From NCBI GenBank assembly GCA_949743325.1, contig CATJTQ010000107.1, forward strand, positions 1-46,908: a stretch of DNA of 46,908 bases, read 5' to 3'. Both the position numbers and the translations under genes were made by a program. Shown here in pieces: positions 33,341 to 42,396 of the stretch. The notes below the pieces were generated by a model. It made no database searches and was not told the DNA's origin. It was given only the letters and a program-made list of their open reading frames with translations. Within the stretch, counting starts at the first letter, position 1. Every line of letters begins with the position of its first letter. Source of the DNA: an uncultured Lachnospiraceae bacterium. GTDB taxonomy: Bacteria > Bacillota > Clostridia > Lachnospirales > Lachnospiraceae.

Positions 33341-33988
33341 ATGACTTTAAATAGTTATGTAAACAAAATTGCAAGACATTTATTATGTAATTCTGATAAG
33401 AAAAAGGAAATTATTAAACAGATTAAGTCAGATATTGAAATTAAGGTAGATGGAGGATTAAGTCCAGATATAGTTTTCAAGCAGATGGGAAGTCCAAAAG
33501 ATGTTGCTGCAGAATTTAATGATAATTTTGATGAGAATGAGAAGAAAAAAATAAAGAGAAAGAAAAGATTAATTATAATAGCATGTGCAGTTGCAGTTGT
33601 TGTTTTCTTTGCAGTTGTGTTATATTGGATGTTTCCAAAGTCAGAATATATAGAAAATTCTGATATTTTTACAGAGGCAGAAGTTAAAACAAAGTCAGAA
33701 TATATAATTGATGCATTGAATGATAAAGAATATAAGGTAATTGAAAACAACATGGCTGAAGATTTAAAAAGTGTATTAAACGCGAGTCAATTAGAGAAGG
33801 CTGCCAATGATTTTTGTGAAGATTACGGGGAATTTAAGTCTTTTGGAAAGTGTTATATGGCTGAGATAAATCAGCGTGGACAGAAGTTTGCTATTGCACA
33901 GTTAAATGTTTCATATGAAAATATAAGCGTTACATATACATTAACTTTTGATGATAAAATGAAGCTCGCTGGTTTTTACATAAAATAA
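33341..33988 (+). CDS. HAAS-domain membrane protein with DUF3887-like domain
   Basis: A 215-residue protein. The N-terminal HAAS domain (SYVNKIARHLLCNSDKKKEI, IKSDIEIKVDGG and QMGSPKDVAAEF) is the type found beside PadR regulators. A Lys/Arg-rich stretch precedes one membrane helix (LIIIACAVAVVVFFAVVLYWMF). The outer part (IDALNDKEYKVIENNMAEDLKSV, then AQLNVSYENISVTYTL) resembles DUF3887. So it seems to be a membrane partner of the PadR-controlled unit. The ATG has AAAAGGAGTG upstream. Function unknown. Confidence 0.75.
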   Translation: MTLNSYVNKIARHLLCNSDKKKEIIKQIKSDIEIKVDGGLSPDIVFKQMGSPKDVAAEFNDNFDENEKKKIKRKKRLIIIACAVAVVVFFAVVLYWMFPKSEYIENSDIFTEAEVKTKSEYIIDALNDKEYKVIENNMAEDLKSVLNASQLEKAANDFCEDYGEFKSFGKCYMAEINQRGQKFAIAQLNVSYENISVTYTLTFDDKMKLAGFYIK

Positions 33989-34205
33989 TTAATAATTTAT
34001 TGCCGTATTTTGTAATTTAACGTTTTAAAGATATTGACTTTTAATTAAAAATATCTTAAATTAGTATAAAGTATGTATAACTAAAAATCTTATAATTGAG
34101 ATTTACACATAATTATTTACTTTTTCAATAAATACATTATATTATAAAAAAGTCTAACTAATTATAAGACAGATGACTTTGATATGATTTTAGGAGTTTC
34201 AAATT

Positions 34206-34874
34206 ATGAAATATAAACTGGCAATTTTTGATTTGGATGGAACAATATTAAATACGCTTGAGGACTTGGCCGACAGTACTAATTATGCTTTGACTAAGTA
34301 TGGCTTTCCTGCAAGAAGTGTTGCAGAAGTAAGGGACTTTGTTGGTAATGGAATTGGCAAACTTATTGAAAGAGCAGTTCCTAATGGTACAGAAGAAGAT
34401 ATAGTATATGAAGTGCTTGAATCTTTTAAAATATATTATAATATACACTGTACTGATAAGACAAAGCCATATGACGGTATTAAGAGTTTTATAAAGTATA
34501 TTAGAAATGAAGGATGCCTTACAGCAGTAGTGTCTAACAAAGCTGATTTTGCAGTACAAGAGTTATGTATTAATTATTTTACAAACTGTTTTGATTTTAT
34601 TGTTGGAGAGAGGGAAGGTATTGGGCGAAAGCCTAACCCTGATAGTATATTTGAAGTTCTTGATAAGCTGAAAATTAAAAAAGAAGATTCAGTATATATT
34701 GGAGATTCAGATATTGATATTGCAACTGCCGCCAATGCCGGAATTGATATAATATCTGTTGATTGGGGGTTTCGGAGCCGAGATTTTCTTCAAGATAATG
34801 GAGCGGTTACAATTGTCAGCAATACAGAACAATTAAAAGAAGAATTTGGAATATGTCCAAAGGTAAAGAGGTGA
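34206..34874 (+). CDS. HAD-family phosphatase, phosphoglycolate phosphatase-like
   Basis: A 222-residue HAD hydrolase. Motif I is IFDLDGTILNT with catalytic Asp8 and Asp10; motif II lies in TAVVSNKADF; Lys is in GRKPNPDSIFEVL; motif IV is YIGDSDIDIATAANAG. The cap is helical, like Gph and PpaX. The substrate (phosphoglycolate, pyrophosphate or another small phosphate) is not determined. The start follows TTTTAGGAGTTTCAAATT. The following esterase gene begins 5 nt after its stop codon, so the two are translated from one message. Confidence 0.87.
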   Translation: MKYKLAIFDLDGTILNTLEDLADSTNYALTKYGFPARSVAEVRDFVGNGIGKLIERAVPNGTEEDIVYEVLESFKIYYNIHCTDKTKPYDGIKSFIKYIRNEGCLTAVVSNKADFAVQELCINYFTNCFDFIVGEREGIGRKPNPDSIFEVLDKLKIKKEDSVYIGDSDIDIATAANAGIDIISVDWGFRSRDFLQDNGAVTIVSNTEQLKEEFGICPKVKR

Positions 34875-34879
34875 TAATT

Positions 34880-36712
34880 GTGAAAGATAGTAAAATTAAA
34901 ACATTTATACATGATGATAAAACATATTTTGTTTTTCCTTCAATTTTGTTAATTGCTTTTATAATATCCTGCTTTTTTCCTTCATCAGTTTTTGCAGATG
35001 TGAAGACATCTGGGCGCATTTGGATTGCAGGGGATTCTATAGCTGCTGATCACAGTTATGAAAAAGAAGAAGACTATGCTGATTTTGTACATGGATGGGG
35101 TGAAGTTTTAGAAAATTATCTGACAGATAATGTACAGGTTTTTAATAAAGCGATTTCTGGACAAAGTGCAAAATATTTTGTAGAAGAAAATAATTATAAG
35201 GATATAATGTCGGGTATCAGTGAAGGAGATATACTGCTTATACAATTTGGACATAATGATTATAAAAGTGATGGTTCAAATCACTATTCGCTTCCTACTA
35301 CTACAGAAGGATCATATAAATGGTACTTAAAAAACTATTATATTGATCCAGCTCTTAATGCCGGTGCAATACCAGTTTTATGTACTTCAGTTGTATGTTG
35401 TGAATTTGTAGATGGAATTGTAAGAGAAAATCAGCCCCAGAGTCTTTTTGCCGGAGCTATGAGAGAGCTTTACAATGAGTACAGAGATGCTGGTATAAAT
35501 ATTGGATTGATTGATACATATGAATTGACCCAGACTATGTTAAATGCATACAGTTCAAGTGCGTCTTCATTTTATGCCGTAAAGTATGACAGGAGCGGCG
35601 GGACTGCTGGAAACAGATCTACCAGTCTGGATCATGTACATTTTTCGTTAAAAGGTGCTAAGATGACTGCTGGTATGATAGCGGAAAATTTATTTTTGCT
35701 TTATCCTGATTTTAATAGATTTAATCGGCAGAATATTATAGACGGCGGTGATGGAACAGAAGGCAATCCATATGAGATAAGTTCTTTTTCACAGATATAT
35801 CGAATATTGCGTGATAATAAAATGAATAAAGAAAATATATTTTATAAGTTGACAAAAGATTTAGATCCTGTAATACAGAATAAAGAGTGTAAAGATATTT
35901 TATATGCGAATATTGATTTTGGAGGGCATACTATAAAGAATGCAGTTGGTCGTGTTCAAAGCTCATTGTTTGATAAAAATTATGGTATAATTTCTAATTT
36001 ATCACTTTCATATTCAATAAATCATACTTGTGAAGATATACAGTATCCATTAGTTAATGAAAACTATGGTGTTATAAGAAACTGCACAGCATCGGGATAC
36101 ATATGGTATGATTGTTTTCTGAAAAATAGAGAAGAGTGGAACTGTGGTATATTTGCCGGAGTAAATCGTGTTTCTGGTGAGATTTATAATTGCAGCAGCA
36201 ATATAAATATGACTGTAAATACAGATATTCCTAGGACTATAGTTGGAGGCATAACAGGTAAAAATGAAGGAAGCATATATAAATGTGAGAACAATGGAAA
36301 GTTAAAGCTGGATATGACTGAATACTCACTTAATAATAATAAGGTTCATGAAATTGTACATTGTATATGTTCTGGTATAGCGGGAATATCCAGTTATTCA
36401 TCAAAGATTACTGATTGTAAATCAATACTATTGCCTACAGTTATGACAACTCTTAAGTCAGATAAGCAAATAGTTTTGTCAGATTTAAATTTTATAAATG
36501 AGAGTGCAGTTACTGAAATTAACGATAAAAAAGGAGATATTGATTTAGATGGAGAAGTTTCACTTTCTGATGCAACTGAGATATTGAAGTATGCTTTAAA
36601 TATTGCGGAACCGGATAAGAAAAAGTTTTTTATTGCTGACATAAATTCAGATGGTGAAATTAATTTAACTGATGCGAATAGTGCATTGCAATTAGCCCTT
36701 GGTATAATTTGA
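34880..36712 (+). CDS. Secreted SGNH esterase with C-terminal dockerin
   Basis: About 610 residues. A signal sequence (LLIAFIISCFFPSSVFA) is followed by an SGNH hydrolase like rhamnogalacturonan acetylesterase: block I WIAGDSIAADHSY, block III IQFGHNDYK, block V LDHVHFSLKG. The middle (residues ~330-530) has Gly-rich repeated motifs such as GVIRNCTASG and GGITGKNEGS, GLUG-like. The end is a type I dockerin: two calcium loops, DIDLDGEVSLSDATEILKYA and ADINSDGEINLTDANSALQL. It would deacetylate plant polysaccharide and could dock to a cohesin. The start is GTG 34880 after GAGGTG; the upstream ATG 34853 overlaps the phosphatase. Confidence 0.85.
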   Translation: MKDSKIKTFIHDDKTYFVFPSILLIAFIISCFFPSSVFADVKTSGRIWIAGDSIAADHSYEKEEDYADFVHGWGEVLENYLTDNVQVFNKAISGQSAKYFVEENNYKDIMSGISEGDILLIQFGHNDYKSDGSNHYSLPTTTEGSYKWYLKNYYIDPALNAGAIPVLCTSVVCCEFVDGIVRENQPQSLFAGAMRELYNEYRDAGINIGLIDTYELTQTMLNAYSSSASSFYAVKYDRSGGTAGNRSTSLDHVHFSLKGAKMTAGMIAENLFLLYPDFNRFNRQNIIDGGDGTEGNPYEISSFSQIYRILRDNKMNKENIFYKLTKDLDPVIQNKECKDILYANIDFGGHTIKNAVGRVQSSLFDKNYGIISNLSLSYSINHTCEDIQYPLVNENYGVIRNCTASGYIWYDCFLKNREEWNCGIFAGVNRVSGEIYNCSSNINMTVNTDIPRTIVGGITGKNEGSIYKCENNGKLKLDMTEYSLNNNKVHEIVHCICSGIAGISSYSSKITDCKSILLPTVMTTLKSDKQIVLSDLNFINESAVTEINDKKGDIDLDGEVSLSDATEILKYALNIAEPDKKKFFIADINSDGEINLTDANSALQLALGII

Positions 36713-36730
36713 GACTGTAATAAATAATAT

Positions 36731-36773
36731 AAAAGCTTTTGCATACAGTTTATACTGCAGCAAAAGCTTTTTT
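36731..36773 (+). terminator. Terminator after the esterase gene
   Basis: AAAAGCTTTTGC (36731-36742) pairs with GCAAAAGCTTTT (36760-36771), with an inner CAGT/ACTG pair, followed by TT. It lies 19 nt after the esterase stop codon. Confidence 0.8.
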
Positions 36774-36858
36774 ATGTAAAAAAATCCTAGAACAACCAAG
36801 TTATAAATTAATTATACCAAGTATTTGTAATAAATGCAATAAAAATATTTAAATTATA

Positions 36859-36887
36859 TTGACTTTTTTGTAAGATAATTATATATT
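36859..36887 (+). promoter_or_regulatory. Promoter of the EFR1-type gene
   Basis: TTGACT (36859-36864), 17 nt, TATATT (36882-36887), 37 nt before the start codon. Confidence 0.65.
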
Positions 36888-36923
36888 TGGGTTAAAGTAT
36901 AGTAAGTATAAAGGAGTTAGAAA

Positions 36924-37688
36924 ATGAGTGTTTATAATATTGTATTTAGTCCTACGGGAGGAACTAAGAGGGTTGCAGAAATATTTTTAAAATCATTTTG
37001 CACTGAAAGTACATATATTGATTTGTGTGATAGAACTATAGATTTTTCTGGATTTTTATTTGATAAAGATAGTACATGTATAATTTCTGTACCTTCTTAT
37101 GGGGGCAGGGTTCCTGAAACTGCAATATCCCGCTTGCGTCAAATGAAGGGAAATAAAGCCAATGCAATTTTAATTGTGGTGTACGGCAATAGAGCTTATG
37201 AAGATACTTTTGTGGAATTGCAGGATTCATTAGAAGAGTGTGGATTTTTGTGTATAGCAGCTATTGCGGCGATTGCTGAACATTCAATAATGCATCAATT
37301 TGCTGCAGGACGCCCTGATTTGCGTGATGAACAGGAAATATCAAGTTTTGCTGTCTCAGTACATTCTAAAATAGAATCACAGAAATTAGATAAACCTTTA
37401 AATCTTCCAGGAAACCGTCCGTACAAAGATTATGGCGGTGTTCCAATGAAACCTAAGGCTGGAAAGAAGTGTAGCCGCTGTGGTATTTGTGCTAAAGAAT
37501 GTCCTGTGGGGGCGATACAATTTGATAATCCCTCACTCACAGATGATAAAAAATGTATTTCCTGTATGCGCTGTATAGCTGTTTGTCCACAAAATGTACG
37601 CAGCATAAATAAGGCGCTTCTTGCGGCAGGAAGTATGAAACTAAAAAAGGCTTGCAGCGGGCATAAAAATAATGAATTATTTTTATAG
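36924..37688 (+). CDS. EFR1-family flavodoxin/ferredoxin fusion protein
   Basis: A 254-residue electron carrier. The N-terminal flavodoxin-like part begins NIVFSPTGGTKRVAEI, with ISVPSYGGRVPETA, a phosphate-loop and FMN-site pattern. The C-terminal part carries two 4Fe-4S motifs: CSRCGICAKECPVGAI and CISCMRCIAVCPQNV. EFR1 proteins are common in gut clostridia and are thought to move electrons in the cytosol; the partner is unknown. The ATG has AAAGGAGTTAGAAA upstream. It is monocistronic. Confidence 0.9.
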   Translation: MSVYNIVFSPTGGTKRVAEIFLKSFCTESTYIDLCDRTIDFSGFLFDKDSTCIISVPSYGGRVPETAISRLRQMKGNKANAILIVVYGNRAYEDTFVELQDSLEECGFLCIAAIAAIAEHSIMHQFAAGRPDLRDEQEISSFAVSVHSKIESQKLDKPLNLPGNRPYKDYGGVPMKPKAGKKCSRCGICAKECPVGAIQFDNPSLTDDKKCISCMRCIAVCPQNVRSINKALLAAGSMKLKKACSGHKNNELFL

Positions 37689-37886
37689 GTTATTCTCTTC
37701 TTAAATAAAATAGCATTTGTTAGGCTTTGATTTTAGTGTTTTAGAATATTGAAAAATTTAATCAATAGTATAGTATTTTTTCAATAAATTATATATAAAA
37801 TAGGTCTGTTTTTTACAGTATACAAGTATATGATAATGCAAAGATATTAAAACATAAAGAGTAAATGAAAAAAAGGAATTTAATAA

Positions 37887-38651
37887 ATGGAAACAGAAAA
37901 TACTTTATTGAATAATACATTACAGAGAAGATTTTCATTAAACAGAGATATTATAAAATACATAGCTGTTGCAGCTATGTTCTGTAATCATTTTGCAAAT
38001 ATGTTTTTGCAAAGTGGAACTTATCTATGTGAAATTATGTTGGATATTGGTTATTTTACTGCTATTACAATGTGTTATTTTTTAGCTGAGGGGTATAGGT
38101 TTACAAGTTCCAAAAAAAAGTATGCTTTTAGATTATTAATATTTGCTGTAATATCACAAATACCATATTTATTGGCGATTAGATATTTGCAGTTCAATAT
38201 GCTTTTTACATTGTTGTTTTGTTTTTGCTTTCTATGGTTAAACGATTTAAAGTATAATGGATATAGGAATTATATAAGAAGAGCAGTACAAGTGTTGTTG
38301 GTTGTGCTGTGTAAATATAGTGACTGGAGTCTGTTTGCTTTGTTTTTTGTGCTTGTTTTTTCAAAATCTTATTATTATAAATCTGGATTAAGGCAAGCGT
38401 ATAAAATCAGTATATTAGTTTGGGTAATCTATAATTTTGTATTATATATTCAAATATATAGTATTGTGAAATCACTGATTTTTTCACTTATGACAATAAT
38501 TGGACCCGGCGCATCAGCAATAGTGATATTATATTTGTACAATGGGAAAAAATCTGAAAATGCGGGAGCGTTTTCAAAATGGTTTTTTTATTTATTTTAT
38601 CCGCTTCATTTGATATTTTTACTATTCTTAAAATATAATATTTGCTTATAA
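37887..38651 (+). CDS. TraX-family membrane protein
   Basis: A 254-residue multi-helix protein of the TraX/acyltransferase-like family. Signs are MFCNHFANMFLQSG in the second helix, YFLAEGYRFTSSKKKYAFRLL, AVISQIPYLLAI, and the C-terminal helix FSKWFFYLFYPLHLIFLL. TraX was first seen acetylating pilin in F plasmid; here no pilin or transfer genes adjoin it, and homologues are frequent in clostridial chromosomes, so its substrate is unknown. The start follows AAAGGAATTTAATAA. It is preceded by ~200 nt of AT-rich sequence without an obvious gene. Confidence 0.82.
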   Translation: METENTLLNNTLQRRFSLNRDIIKYIAVAAMFCNHFANMFLQSGTYLCEIMLDIGYFTAITMCYFLAEGYRFTSSKKKYAFRLLIFAVISQIPYLLAIRYLQFNMLFTLLFCFCFLWLNDLKYNGYRNYIRRAVQVLLVVLCKYSDWSLFALFFVLVFSKSYYYKSGLRQAYKISILVWVIYNFVLYIQIYSIVKSLIFSLMTIIGPGASAIVILYLYNGKKSENAGAFSKWFFYLFYPLHLIFLLFLKYNICL

Positions 38652-38819
38652 ATATAGTTTGGACTGATTTTTTATAGTTTAAAATATATAGGCTAAGCTG
38701 ATTTTATTTTTATTATAGTTTTGTTGGTAAAATCTTCTACTTTAATCTGTAAATTATCTTATAAGAAAAAATATGTTAAACTTGTATCATATAATATTTT
38801 ATTTATTGGGGGATTTTAT

Positions 38820-39287
38820 ATGTTTACAAAGGAGAATAACTTTCATAATAGCAGTTTAAGCTATGAGATAATTCCTAAGAGGATCAAGCATTTTAGAATT
38901 ATGGAAAATTATACGCAGAAGTATGTAGCGGATAAAATTGGTATTTCACGTCAATCATACAATCATTATGAATCTGGCAGAGTTATGCCGGATATAAGCA
39001 TTCTTTTTTCATTATCAGAACTTTATCAAATACCAATTGATTGTCTTTTTCAGCAGAATTCTCTGCCAAAGAATTCATTTTTCAGCCAGCTTGAGAGAAT
39101 GTCAGCATACTCAAAAGATTTTATGGATTTTTTTAATAAAAAGGATAATATGATAAAATATCATTCGCTCTCACGAAAGGAGAAGCAGCTTGTATTTTAT
39201 TTTAAACATCTCAGTGACAACACACAGAAAGATTTTCTTATAACAATCTATATAACTTATCTTCATAAATTATCCCAAAATGCATAA
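38820..39287 (+). CDS. Xre-family transcriptional regulator, 155 aa
   Basis: The DNA-binding domain is KRIKHFRIMENYTQKYVADKIGISRQSYNHYESGRVMPDISIL, then LFSLSELYQIPIDCLF, a typical HTH_3. The C-terminal ~80 residues (YSKDFMDFFNKKDNMIKYHSLSRKEKQLVFYF) are helical and not recognised. The start at 38820 is preferred over upstream ATG 38721 because TGGGGGATTT lies before it. It lies between the TraX-like gene and the carbonic anhydrase; its targets are unknown. It is distinct from the shorter Xre protein in the Tad locus. Confidence 0.85.
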   Translation: MFTKENNFHNSSLSYEIIPKRIKHFRIMENYTQKYVADKIGISRQSYNHYESGRVMPDISILFSLSELYQIPIDCLFQQNSLPKNSFFSQLERMSAYSKDFMDFFNKKDNMIKYHSLSRKEKQLVFYFKHLSDNTQKDFLITIYITYLHKLSQNA

Positions 39288-39327
39288 TTGAAATGTTGAA
39301 AACAAAATTGATTTTTTTTGAAAAGGG

Positions 39328-39356
39328 ATGACATTTTTTACAGTATATGTTATAAT
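39328..39356 (+). promoter_or_regulatory. Promoter of the carbonic anhydrase-MATE unit
   Basis: ATGACA (39328-39333), 17 nt, TATAAT (39351-39356). The leader of about 145 nt contains a small GC-rich patch near 39412-39425 (CGCTGAGCGGCG) of unknown use. Confidence 0.55.
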
Positions 39357-39508
39357 TTATAAAAAATAAGTTGATGTAACTTTGTACTGGTAGCTGTACA
39401 TATTTACTCTGTCGCTGAGCGGCGTTGCAAAATTGAATGCTTCGCTGCTTTTTCGATATGATGTTACAGTAAAATTATAAAGATACATAAACGGAAATGG
39501 AGGAAATT

Positions 39509-40078
39509 ATGCATAAAGAAAATTTATCTGCACAGGAGTCATTAACAAAATTAAAGGAGGGTAATGCACGTTATATTGATGCAAAATCCAACCCGGGAGA
39601 TATCTCATCGTTAATTAGAAAGAGAACATGTGAGGAGGGACAGAGTCCATATGCTATTGTAATTACATGTTCAGATTCAAGAGTTATACCTGAGAGTGTT
39701 TTTTCTGCCGGAATAGGAGAGCTTTTTGTTATTCGTGTAGCAGGAAACGTTATGGATAATCATCAGCTTGGAAGTGTTGAATATGCAGCTGATCATCTTG
39801 GATGTAAGCTGGTTGTAGTACTTGGTCACAGCCATTGCGGCGCTGTAGGAGCAGCTATTGGAAGTGAACCTTCAGGATATGTTAAGTTTATAACAGATGA
39901 GATTCGAACAGCGATTGGTGATGAAAAAGATGAATTGCGCGCAAGTTGTTTAAATGTTGACAGAAGTGTTTCCATTATAAAAGATAAATTAAAATATGAT
40001 GATAAGGATGAAAATGGAGTAAAGGTTTGTGGCGCTATTTATCATATAGACAGTGGTAAGGTGGAATTTTTAGATTAA
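39509..40078 (+). CDS. Beta-carbonic anhydrase
   Basis: A 189-residue zinc enzyme interconverting CO2 and bicarbonate in the cytosol. Zinc-binding and catalytic motifs are clear: ITCSDSRVIPES (Cys, Asp, Arg) and LGHSHCGAVGAA (His, Cys). ELFVIRVAGNVMDNHQLGSVEY is the conserved strand and helix between them. The start at 39509 follows GGAGGAAATT; ATG 39497 overlaps the ribosome site. Its stop codon overlaps the ATG of the MATE gene (TAATG), so the two are coupled. Confidence 0.93.
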   Translation: MHKENLSAQESLTKLKEGNARYIDAKSNPGDISSLIRKRTCEEGQSPYAIVITCSDSRVIPESVFSAGIGELFVIRVAGNVMDNHQLGSVEYAADHLGCKLVVVLGHSHCGAVGAAIGSEPSGYVKFITDEIRTAIGDEKDELRASCLNVDRSVSIIKDKLKYDDKDENGVKVCGAIYHIDSGKVEFLD

Positions 40079-41409
40079 TGTCTAAAGTAAAATTATCAGA
40101 CCATTTTTCATATAAAAAACTGCTTGCATTTGTTTTGCCGAGCGTTGTTATGATGTTAGTAACTTCAATTTACAGTGTTGTTGACGGATTTTTTATATCT
40201 AATTTTGTCGGTAAAAATGCTTTTGCTGCATCTAACATGGTATGGCCTTTTCTTATAATCGTGCAGTCCCCCGGTCTTATGCTTGGAACTGGGGGGAGTG
40301 CTCTGATTGCTTTTATTTTGGGCCAAGGTAAAAATGAATTTGCAAAGCAGATTTTTTCTATGTTGGTAATTGTTATTGCAGCTATTGGGCTTTTAGTGTC
40401 AATTGCTGGTTTTTTGTTTCTCGAGGATGTATTGATTCTTCTGGGAGCTGGGGACGAGCTTATAAATGACGGTATGGTATATGGAAGGATTATGCTTGGA
40501 GCAAATGTTTTTGCGGTATTGCAAAATGGTTACCAAAGCTTCCTTATTACTGCTGACAAGCCTTCTCTTGGATTAAAAGTGTCAGTTGTTGCAGGTATTG
40601 CCAATATGTTGTTGGATTTTCTGTTTGTTTATCTGTTTAAATGGGGAGTGGCGGGAGCTGCTTCTGCTACGGCTGTAAGTCTTTTTTTTGGAGGTATGCT
40701 TCCATCATTATATTTTGCACGCCAAAACAGCAGTCGTTTATCATTTATTAAACCAAAGTGGGATTTAAGGTCATTTGCAAAGTCATGTACAAATGGTTCG
40801 TCAGAGATGATGTCAAATATATCTGGATCAGTTGTAGGTATGTTATATAATTATCAATTGCTTAGGTTAGCTTCGGAAAATGGCGTTGCGGCTTATGGAG
40901 CTATTATGTATGTGTCATTTCTTTTTATGGCAGTGTTTTTTGGATATGCTATGGGTTCAACATCTATTGTAGGATATAACTTTGGAGCGTCAAATCTTAC
41001 AGAGTTAAAAAATGTGTTAAAGAAAAGTCTTATAATTACAACTGTTGTAGGAATAATAATGATGGTTTTGGCAATTGGGCTTTCGCCTTTGATTGCAAAA
41101 ATTTATGTCGGATATGACAGAGAACTTTTTGAACTTACAAGAAGAGGTCTTTGTATTTATAGTTTTGCATTTTTGTTATGTGGGTATAATATATTTGGTT
41201 CTGCGTTTTTTACTGGGCTTGGGAATGGTGTTGTGTCAGCGCTTTTGTCATTTTTAAGGACTTTTGTACTTCAAATTATTGCCATACTTGTTTTGCCGGT
41301 AATCTTTGGTATTGACGGAATATGGCTTGCTGTTGTATTTTCAGAAGGCGCGACCCTTGTAATTACATTTTCGATGATGATTATAAACCGTAAAAAGTAT
41401 TCCTATTAA
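40078..41409 (+). CDS. MATE-family multidrug exporter
   Basis: 443 residues with about twelve membrane helices in two bundles. Typical MATE sites include MMLVTSIYSVVDGFFISNFV in the first bundle, and GAASATAVSLFFGGMLPSLY near the middle with TSIVGYNFGASNL in the second. These export cationic compounds using Na+ or H+ gradients; the substrate is unknown. The ATG overlaps the carbonic anhydrase stop codon. No dedicated regulator is adjacent. Confidence 0.9.
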   Translation: MSKVKLSDHFSYKKLLAFVLPSVVMMLVTSIYSVVDGFFISNFVGKNAFAASNMVWPFLIIVQSPGLMLGTGGSALIAFILGQGKNEFAKQIFSMLVIVIAAIGLLVSIAGFLFLEDVLILLGAGDELINDGMVYGRIMLGANVFAVLQNGYQSFLITADKPSLGLKVSVVAGIANMLLDFLFVYLFKWGVAGAASATAVSLFFGGMLPSLYFARQNSSRLSFIKPKWDLRSFAKSCTNGSSEMMSNISGSVVGMLYNYQLLRLASENGVAAYGAIMYVSFLFMAVFFGYAMGSTSIVGYNFGASNLTELKNVLKKSLIITTVVGIIMMVLAIGLSPLIAKIYVGYDRELFELTRRGLCIYSFAFLLCGYNIFGSAFFTGLGNGVVSALLSFLRTFVLQIIAILVLPVIFGIDGIWLAVVFSEGATLVITFSMMIINRKKYSY

Positions 41410-41437
41410 TTTAGCAGATTTTTGTGGGAGGAATTTT

Positions 41438-42388
41438 ATGAAATGGGATAAATATACTATAAAGACAATAACTGAAGCAGAAGATATAATAAGTGCTGTT
41501 CTTGGGGATATAGGTGTTGAGGGGATTCAAATTGAGGATAAAGTTCCTCTTTCACAGGAAGATAAAGAAAAGATGTATATTGATATACTTCCTGTTCTTC
41601 CAGAAGATGACGGTATTGCATTTATAAGTTTTTTTCTTGAAAATGGAAAAGACAATTCTGAGATGTTATCTGAAGTTCGTAATGAACTGGATCAATTGAG
41701 AAATTTTATGGATATAGGCGAGGGTACAATTGACGAAAGTGTAACTGAAGATATTGACTGGATAAATAATTGGAAAGAATACTTTAAACCATTTTCAGTT
41801 GACAATATATATATTAAACCTACATGGGAAAAAATTACAGACGATGCAAATGGTAAAGAAATTATAGAGATTGATCCTGGTACAGCATTTGGTACAGGAA
41901 AGCATGAGACTACACAGCTCTGTATAAGGCTGCTAAGGAAGTATATTGATGGAAGAATGAAGATTTTAGATGTTGGATGCGGCAGCGGAATCTTGTCAAT
42001 TGTCGCTCTCAAGGAGGGGGCGGAGTATGTTGATGGTGTTGATGTAGATGAAAATGCTGTTCAAGTTTCTTTTGACAATGCCAAAATTAATGGTTTGAGA
42101 GAAGGACAGTATAATTTTGCTGTAGGAAATTTAATAACAGAAGAGACACTCCAAAAGGAATATTGTAAGGAAAAATATGATATCGTTGTAGCTAATATTC
42201 TGGCGGATATAATAATTCCGCTTGCGCCGGTAATTCCTTCATGTTTAAAGAAGGACGGGATATTTATCTCGTCAGGAATAATTTATACAAAAGAGGAGGA
42301 AGTGTCAGAAGCGCTTAAAGTAAACGGTTTTAAAATTATAGAAGTAAAAAGTCAAGGAGATTGGCGTGCTATTGCAGCAAGAAAATAG
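41438..42388 (+). CDS. prmA: Ribosomal protein L11 methyltransferase PrmA
   Basis: 316 residues, typical PrmA length. The N-terminal substrate domain is followed by an SAM-binding domain: IEIDPGTAFGTGKHETTQLC, ILDVGCGSGILSIVALKEGA, DVDENAVQVSFDNAKINGL, and VVANILADIIIPLAP. It methylates L11 on the ribosome. The ATG follows TGGGAGGAATTTT. rsmE begins 8 nt after its stop codon. In many Bacillota it follows dnaJ directly; here it lies 35 kb beyond. Confidence 0.96.
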   Translation: MKWDKYTIKTITEAEDIISAVLGDIGVEGIQIEDKVPLSQEDKEKMYIDILPVLPEDDGIAFISFFLENGKDNSEMLSEVRNELDQLRNFMDIGEGTIDESVTEDIDWINNWKEYFKPFSVDNIYIKPTWEKITDDANGKEIIEIDPGTAFGTGKHETTQLCIRLLRKYIDGRMKILDVGCGSGILSIVALKEGAEYVDGVDVDENAVQVSFDNAKINGLREGQYNFAVGNLITEETLQKEYCKEKYDIVVANILADIIIPLAPVIPSCLKKDGIFISSGIIYTKEEEVSEALKVNGFKIIEVKSQGDWRAIAARK

Positions 42389-42396
42389 GTGTGATT

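Noticed and set aside
37887-38651. TraX-like gene as evidence of a conjugative element
   Set aside because: No relaxase, coupling protein or other transfer gene lies near, and TraX-like proteins are frequent in clostridial chromosomes.
39404-39460. Possible RNA element in the carbonic anhydrase leader (GC-rich patch)
   Set aside because: Only short imperfect stems are visible, with no match to a known motif and no T-run.
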